This document shows, piece after piece, positions 59,101 to 64,000 of a stretch of DNA of 64,000 bases (its first letter is position 1; the number at the start of each line of letters is the position of its first letter). The notes below the pieces were generated by a model that was given only the letters and a program-made list of their open reading frames with translations, searched no databases and had not been told where the DNA came from. A program made the position numbers and the translations under genes. The stretch covers positions 372,001 through 436,000 of the forward strand of contig JAQOTA010000052.1 of assembly GCA_029532415.1 (NCBI GenBank). The letters are read 5' to 3'. The DNA is from Marasmius tenuissimus. Its lineage: Eukaryota; Basidiomycota; Agaricomycetes; Agaricales; Marasmiaceae.

Positions 59101-59577
59101 GAATTCAGAACCTGCGGTTGAGGTTAATGAATTTGGATGAACTCATCGTCACGTTTCTCTTTGTATGAGCGCACCTTCTTAACCGTCGGCGTTGTTGGCC
59201 CACCGTTAGCCTTCCCTGCGCCAGTCTTTACCGAGACTGAAGGTTTAGAAGGCGAAGCAGGAGCCTCTTTTCCGCCAAGATCCTTGCTTGCTTCCGTCGC
59301 GTTGGTCATGGTAGGGACAGGAACAGGGACTTCGGGTGGAATTTCTGGTTCTGCTGTGGTATCCACATTGTCGCCTTCGCCTTTCTGTTCACCGGCCAGG
59401 GCGTTCTCGTCGTTTTCGGGGGCTACAACAAGTCATAAACCTCGTGCACACCATGTGGAATCAGGAAGTAAGAACAAACGCACCGTCTTCAGCGTCACTC
59501 TGGGAGTTGATGATATACTCGAGGTCCTTCTCTCTATCTGAAGGGGCTGTTGTGCTCTGCACGTCGGCTTCGGCCAT
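56171..59577 (-). CDS. Tail-anchored long coiled-coil protein
   Basis: A protein of about 1,050 residues. The start at 59577 gives MAEADVQSTTAPSDREKDL, then an acidic segment and a Pro/Ala/Ser/Thr-rich region of about 300 residues (58500-59120), with many short TAAAKPAAPT-like stretches. From about 58500 downward the protein is almost wholly heptad-like: KQTTEDLQSKSDAVIQAENW, KELEEAKVSLENQLKETQ, LESLEEQLGAA-like text (KRLKSLEEQLGAASAATQKA), AKLTQDLSHTKDDLAAM. It ends with a membrane span and nothing after it (GFKGFIGAVIALVVMLAVA), so it is tail-anchored. The likely place is the Golgi, ER or outer mitochondrial membrane, where such proteins tether or scaffold. No conserved globular domain is seen. 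Five short introns are visible. Confidence 0.8.
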
Positions 59578-59904
59578 AGTTGGAGGATAAATATAAGGAG
59601 TGTGTGATATGTACCCGATGGAGTGCAAACAATTGCTGGAGTCTCTCGTGTCGTGTCATGTTCCTGTGGGAATTTCATACCTGATCGGGAGGGCCTTCCG
59701 TTACGCGACGCGTCCGAAATTTGACTGGGACAAAGCGACATAATGAATGTACGCGTCCGATTTAATATGTGGCACTAATTCCGGGTTAACACGGTGTTCC
59801 TACATAGTTTGAGTACATATCTATCTGAAATTACATCTATTCCTCATCAAAAGCCTTGTATCGAGAACATTCTCGTCCTTGCGATTGCCGTTCTTCGATC
59901 GAAT
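59578..59904. promoter_or_regulatory. Promoter of the coiled-coil gene and 3' UTR of SHB17-like gene
   Basis: About 330 bp between two minus-strand genes. No motif stands out. Confidence 0.4.
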
Positions 59905-61000
59905 CTAGCGTTGGTTGGCGTACAAATTGAGCGCGTTCAAAGCAGGCTCATTCAGGTTGTTGTGGTTGTAGCTGAGGATCGCAATCTAATGGTCCATGTT
60001 ATTATCGATCCAGTAGATCGGCCTGGCAAGAAGACCACTTACCCCTGCAGGTTCAACGTTGAAATGAGTACCTATACAACCATGTTAGGAGAAACTTTGG
60101 GCATGAGTCAAGAGTGGCTTACCTAGACAAAGGGGGAAGTTGATCCATCGGGAGATGAAGACACGGCTGAAATGACCGTGGGCAACGATCATGACATCTC
60201 GAGTATTCAGACCTTCTTCAAAGTATTGACGATGATACTCTCGAACTTTCGCTATAATACCATCAACTCGAGCCTGCATCTGTTCCACGGATTCTCCACC
60301 GGGGCAGCTTCAGGAAGAAAAGTCAGCTCCAGATAATGGTTGTATGTTTTTGAGAACTTACCCGTCATTCCAAATCTTCCAGGTAGGATTTTTCTCCTTG
60401 ATCTCTGCTGGTTTAAGACCTTCGTATTCACCTTACGTAGGCAAAGCTTGAGTTCTGATGGAGAATCCAGAGAGAGTAAGCATCCATCCATACCATAATC
60501 CCATTCACGACAGTCTTCAGTCAAGGTGTGATGAGGAGTTTCCACATTTTCGAACAAGAGGTGGAACGTTTTGTGTGCCCTTTGACGAGGCGAGACGTAC
60601 ACCGTACACAGATTCTTCGGGTCGATAAGCTCTGCATCGTAGAGATACGTCGGAAAGAGGACAGCTGGAGGGCTGAAGGTACTTACTTCCATCTCCTACA
60701 AGGGAAGCGCCCTTCTGTTTGGTGTCCTCGATACCTCTTGCAGTCAACGGAATGTCTGTACGTCCGGTCTGTCATATGCAGTAAGTATATATTGTCATAG
60801 TGTAGCACCATAAAGACCGACATGTCTCCTACATTCATAGATCAGATAGATGCAGTTGAACAACAGGATACCACTCACCCGTTCAAGGACCATTCGGTTT
60901 CACCTATCGACGAGAATTGAGATCTCTTTGAGACGCTTCGAGTACGGGATATTTACTTACCGTGTCGGATGAGGAAAAGACGGGGTACTGGGCGAGTCAT
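59905..61000 (-). CDS. SHB17: SHB17-like sedoheptulose-1,7-bisphosphatase (histidine phosphatase superfamily)
   Basis: Yeast Shb17 removes a phosphate from sedoheptulose-1,7-bisphosphate, feeding ribose-phosphate synthesis without NADPH. The start at 61000 gives MTRPVPRLFLIRH. Three short introns follow, joining it to GETEWSLNG, then RH from a 7-nt exon, then TGRTDIPLTARGIED. Further on are CTVYVSPRQRAHKTFHLLF, LTEDCREWDYG, GCPGGESVEQMQARVD, REYHRQYFEEG and RDVMIVAHGHFSRVFISRW, with both catalytic His (RHGETEW and AHGH). The C-terminal exons give FPLCLGTHFNVEPAG, IAILSYNHNNLNEPALNAL and end LYANQR. The order and wording match the SHB17 branch better than plain phosphoglycerate mutase. Divergent from VPS18 by 164 bp. 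Confidence 0.9.
60822..60828 (-). other. 7-nt microexon in the SHB17-like gene
   Basis: On the minus strand GAGACAT follows acceptor GAATGTAG (50-nt intron with donor GTGAGT) and precedes donor GTCGGT (53-nt intron ending GACAG). It gives Arg-His, so LNG continues RHTGRTDIPLT. Skipping it breaks the frame. Confidence 0.8.
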
Positions 61001-61164
61001 GATGGTGGTACGAATCCAAGATGGGCTGGTTAATAATATCGAGCCCGTCCACGGCCTTGGACGGGCTCATCTGAGATTGAGAGGTGCCCGTGGGAAACTT
61101 GTGCATCATCGGTCGCGTCGTCCCGAATCCCGGGTGCGTGTTGTCCAGCAGCTGCGAGGTGACT
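61001..61164. promoter_or_regulatory. Divergent promoter, SHB17-like / VPS18
   Basis: 164 bp between the two start codons. It holds a perfect 10-bp-stem inverted repeat at 61041-61068. Confidence 0.6.
61041..61068. repeat. Perfect 10-bp inverted repeat between divergent starts
   Basis: GAGCCCGTCC (61041-61050), an 8-nt spacer, then GGACGGGCTC (61059-61068). All ten pairs match and seven or more are G-C. The repeat would form a stable hairpin in either 5' UTR, or could be a palindromic binding site. Confidence 0.85.
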
Positions 61165-64000
61165 ATGTTCGACGAATGTGAGTACCTTTATTCTTCATCT
61201 TCATTCTTTTGTTCTGAATATCTGTAAGATGTAGAACATGCTGTCTCTCCTCCAGGAGGTGGGCTTGCTCATCTGCCCGAATTACAATATCAAGGGTTTG
61301 AACCCCAGGCAGAGAATGTGGAGGATATACCAGTGCGTAGCAGCTTTTTTCCCGGAGTGAACCTTCTTTGACGTTCATTCAGCAAGAGTCTCTAGAACAG
61401 CTCGCTCCCGAAGCTCCCATCTTCGACTTAGGCCAAGTACAATGTACCATCAACGCCCCCCTCGTTTCCCTCGTAGTTTGCTCGGACATGCTCGTTATGG
61501 GCTTAGCGTCGAACATGCTCATCCTCATAGAACTATCCCATGCCGCCCAAGTCATCCAGATTCAAATACCCCGCAAGCCAAACCTCGAGATGACTCTCCA
61601 CAAATTATTCATGGATCCTTCTGGACGACATATAATCATCACTTCTCTACAAGGCGAGAACTGGTACTTGTATCGATCATGGAAGAAACCCAGACAATTG
61701 AAGTCATTCAAGATGGTCATAGAGAGTGTTGCATGGAACAAAACAGCGTTACTCTCGACCTCGCAGCCCACTTCCACGCGAGAGATTCTGATCGGCGCTC
61801 GAAACGGGATCGTATATGAAGCCGTCCTGAATGCAGAGGAGGACTTTTTCAAGTCGCAGGAGAGGTATCTACAACCAGTTCTCCATCTCCCCGAAACCCA
61901 ACCAATCACCGGAATCAAGTACGACCTCTTTCCATCATCCGAAGCCACCAAAATTCTCGTGGTTGTCACTACCCCATCCCGAATATACCAATATGTCGGC
62001 ATTCCTGACAGGAAGTCGGACGACGCGGGTCGTGTATTCACCGGAATATTTGCGTCTAGGGATCCAAGTGCGCCGTAGTAACATCTGAGAGTTTGAATAC
62101 TACTGACGCGTTTAGTGCAGAAATCTTGGAACTGCCTGGGACGAATACATACTCGGAGCTTCACTATTATACCCCAAATGCCGACCAAGCCTCTTCCCTA
62201 CCCAAGGCTCTTGCCTGGATGACAGGTATACCACTCGTTCATCCACACAACGAACCCATCTGATACGAACCGCTTTAAGGCCCTGGAATATACCACGGAA
62301 AGCTTAATTTCTCCTCAACTTCAGACGACCTCATCGATTCTGCGGACGTCCTGCCTTACCCACCACCAGCTTCTGAATTTCCGATATCCGTGGCCCTCAC
62401 TGAATTCCACTACGTCCTCCTCTACAAGGATAGGCTAGTCGGTGTCTGTAGTCTGGATGACAAGACGGTATACGAGGAGCCCCTGCCATTGGTACGAGAA
62501 CCTTCAATTTTGTTCATTTACTAACAACTGACTCCGTACAGAAACGGGATGAAGAAGTACGTGGTATAACGGCCGACCCCGTTCGGAAGACGTATTGGGT
62601 GTACACCGATCAGTCCATCTTTGAACTGCTGGTTGCGAACGAAGACCGCGATGTCTGGAAGATTTACTTGTCGATGAAACAGTTCGACGTGGCGTTGCAG
62701 TATTCCAAGGTCGGGTTGGTCCCCTCACTGAAGAGTTGCTCTCGTTTACTCACTTTGAGTAGACAGCCAGTCAACGGAATAAGGTGCTATCGGCACAAGC
62801 GAATAGCCTCTTCAGTGAAGCTCGATATTTCCAAGCGGCTCAGGCGTATTCACAATGTTCGGTATCTTTCGAGGAGGTCGTGCTCAAGTTCATGGACGCG
62901 GGCGAACGGGATGCGCTTCGGTCGTACCTCATCTCACGTCTTGAGAGGACGCGAAGGACGGTTAGTCTTATTTCCCTCCCTTTCACATTCTATCTACAAC
63001 TTTTCCGAAGGACCTAACACAACGAATGATGTTGGCGACATGGCTGGTGGAGTTTTATTTAAGCAAGTGCAACGAATTGGATGATATCGTCGCCTCCGAG
63101 TCTGTTTCTCAAGACATCGAGAACGTCCGAACAGAGAGGACGATACTTGAAGAGGACCTACGCCATTTCTTCGAGACCTACCAGGTCAGTAATTCGAATC
63201 TTTCCTTCCGACGCACGGGGTTTCACGTTTGTCACAGAAAAATCTCGACCCCAAAACAACCTACGAACTGATTCAAGGGCATGGTAGGACGGATATGTAT
63301 CTGCACTACGCCACTATCATCGGTGATTCCGAGCGAGTGATCGAGCATTGGATCATGGAAGAAGAGTGGTCGAAGGCTATCGAGGTCCTCAACCGCCAAG
63401 TAAGCTCCTCTTCCCACTGGTGACAACACTCAATCTGACTGGTGGCACGTCACAAAAAACTAGTCGGACATCGAGCTGTACTATCGATTCGCGGCAGTTC
63501 TATTACGACAGTCGCCCAAAGAGATGGTCGACTCCTGGCTAAAAAGGAAAGAACTGGATCCGTTGCGCCTCATTCCAGCTTTACTGCAGCTGCAGAACGC
63601 CCCCGCGACCCTCTGTCTCCCGATCAAGCCGTCCGATACCTGAACGATGTTGTTTTCGAGCAACAAAACACCTCAACGACGATACACAACCTTCTCATCA
63701 CATTCTACGTCTCACCGTCGTCATCATTGTCGAGTTCGACAGTTACGGACGACGGACCTCTCCTCCGTTTCCTGTCTAGCGCCCCATCAGATCCCCTGAC
63801 AAACAAGCCGTATTATGACCTCGACTACGCGTTGCGCCTGTGCAAACAGTCCGGGAGAACGCAGCCATGTGTGCACATCTATTCTAAGATGGGCCTTTAT
63901 GAGAACAGCGTGGATCTAGCTCTCGAGAAGGGTGATTTGGAGCTGGCCAAAATTAACGCAGATAAGCCCGAGGATGATCAGCCCCTCAGGAAGAAACTCT
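61165..64000 (+). CDS. VPS18: VPS18 (Pep3) HOPS/CORVET subunit, partial, with apparent frameshift
   Basis: A core subunit of the endosomal and vacuolar tethering complexes. The start at 61165 gives MFDE, joined over an intron ending CTGTAAG to YVEHAVSPPGGGLAHLPELQ, YQGFEPQAENVEDIP, then QESLEQLAPEAPIFDLGQVQ. The beta-propeller N-terminal part follows (LVSLVVCSDMLVMGLASNML, DPSGRHIIITSLQGENWYLY). Further exons have RKTYWVYTDQSIFELLV, YLSMKQFDVALQYSK, TASQRNKVLSAQANSLFSEA, ARYFQAAQAYSQCSVSFEEV and CHCR-repeat helices to MGLYENSVDLALEKGDLELA at the right edge. The C-terminal RING domain lies beyond the window. At 63600-63604 the frame breaks in a run of five C: the frame before stops shortly after, while VRYLNDVVFEQQN continues in another frame to the window end, with no GT-AG pair between. 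Confidence 0.92.

Noticed and set aside
58510..59121. Open frame of 203 codons on the plus strand, Ala/Val/Gly-rich
   Set aside because: It is the complement of the Pro/Ala/Thr-rich part of the coiled-coil gene.

Overview
The window is nuclear DNA of a filamentous fungus, most likely a basidiomycete of the Agaricomycetes. Genes are dense and lie on both strands. Nearly all are cut by many 50-65 nt introns. The proteins are typical of that group: a SKN1/KRE6 glucan-synthesis protein, a type II membrane heparinase-like enzyme, ceramide glucosyltransferase, an LCCL-domain membrane protein, a YHM2 carrier and two Zn2Cys6 regulators. I found no transposon, rRNA, tRNA, CRISPR or secondary-metabolite cluster. 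All exon joins were read by eye from GT/GC..AG signals and protein continuity, without transcript data.

Layout. 1-14 kb: SKN1/KRE6-like gene (cut by the window start), a probable SNAPc subunit, the inner nuclear membrane protein Ima1, a mucin-like single-pass protein, the heparinase-like protein, peroxisomal 3-ketoacyl-CoA thiolase with a PTS2 signal, and a JEN1-type carboxylate transporter. 15-24 kb: ceramide glucosyltransferase, a homeodomain protein, exocyst SEC3 and a TB2/DP1/HVA22 (Yop1/REEP) protein. 24-38 kb: a Zn2Cys6 factor, an SH3BGR-like protein, an SDR, UTP22/NRAP, seipin, a conserved unknown and a small lipocalin-like protein. 39-48 kb: the LCCL protein, a factor with a C-terminal zinc cluster, a C2H2-like protein, a WW-domain protein, a ZCCHC9-like zinc-knuckle protein and a pterin dehydratase-like protein. 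48-64 kb: TRAPPIII subunit TRS85, an Mpv17/PMP22 protein, the YHM2 carrier, a tail-anchored coiled-coil protein, an SHB17-like phosphatase and VPS18 (cut by the window end).

The genes are mostly housekeeping and do not form one pathway. Two loose themes appear: membrane traffic and ER shape (SEC3, Yop1/REEP-like, seipin, TRS85, VPS18), and use of non-sugar carbon (PTS2 thiolase next to a JEN1-type transporter, and YHM2 further on). The most unusual signal is in gene structure. Several genes read correctly only if exons of 3-14 nt are accepted: thiolase (7 nt), the Zn2Cys6 factor (8 nt), the SHB17-like gene (7 nt), the SH3BGR-like gene (14 nt) and YHM2 (two successive 3-nt exons). Two introns appear to be GC-AG. 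VPS18 carries an apparent 1-nt frameshift in a run of five C.
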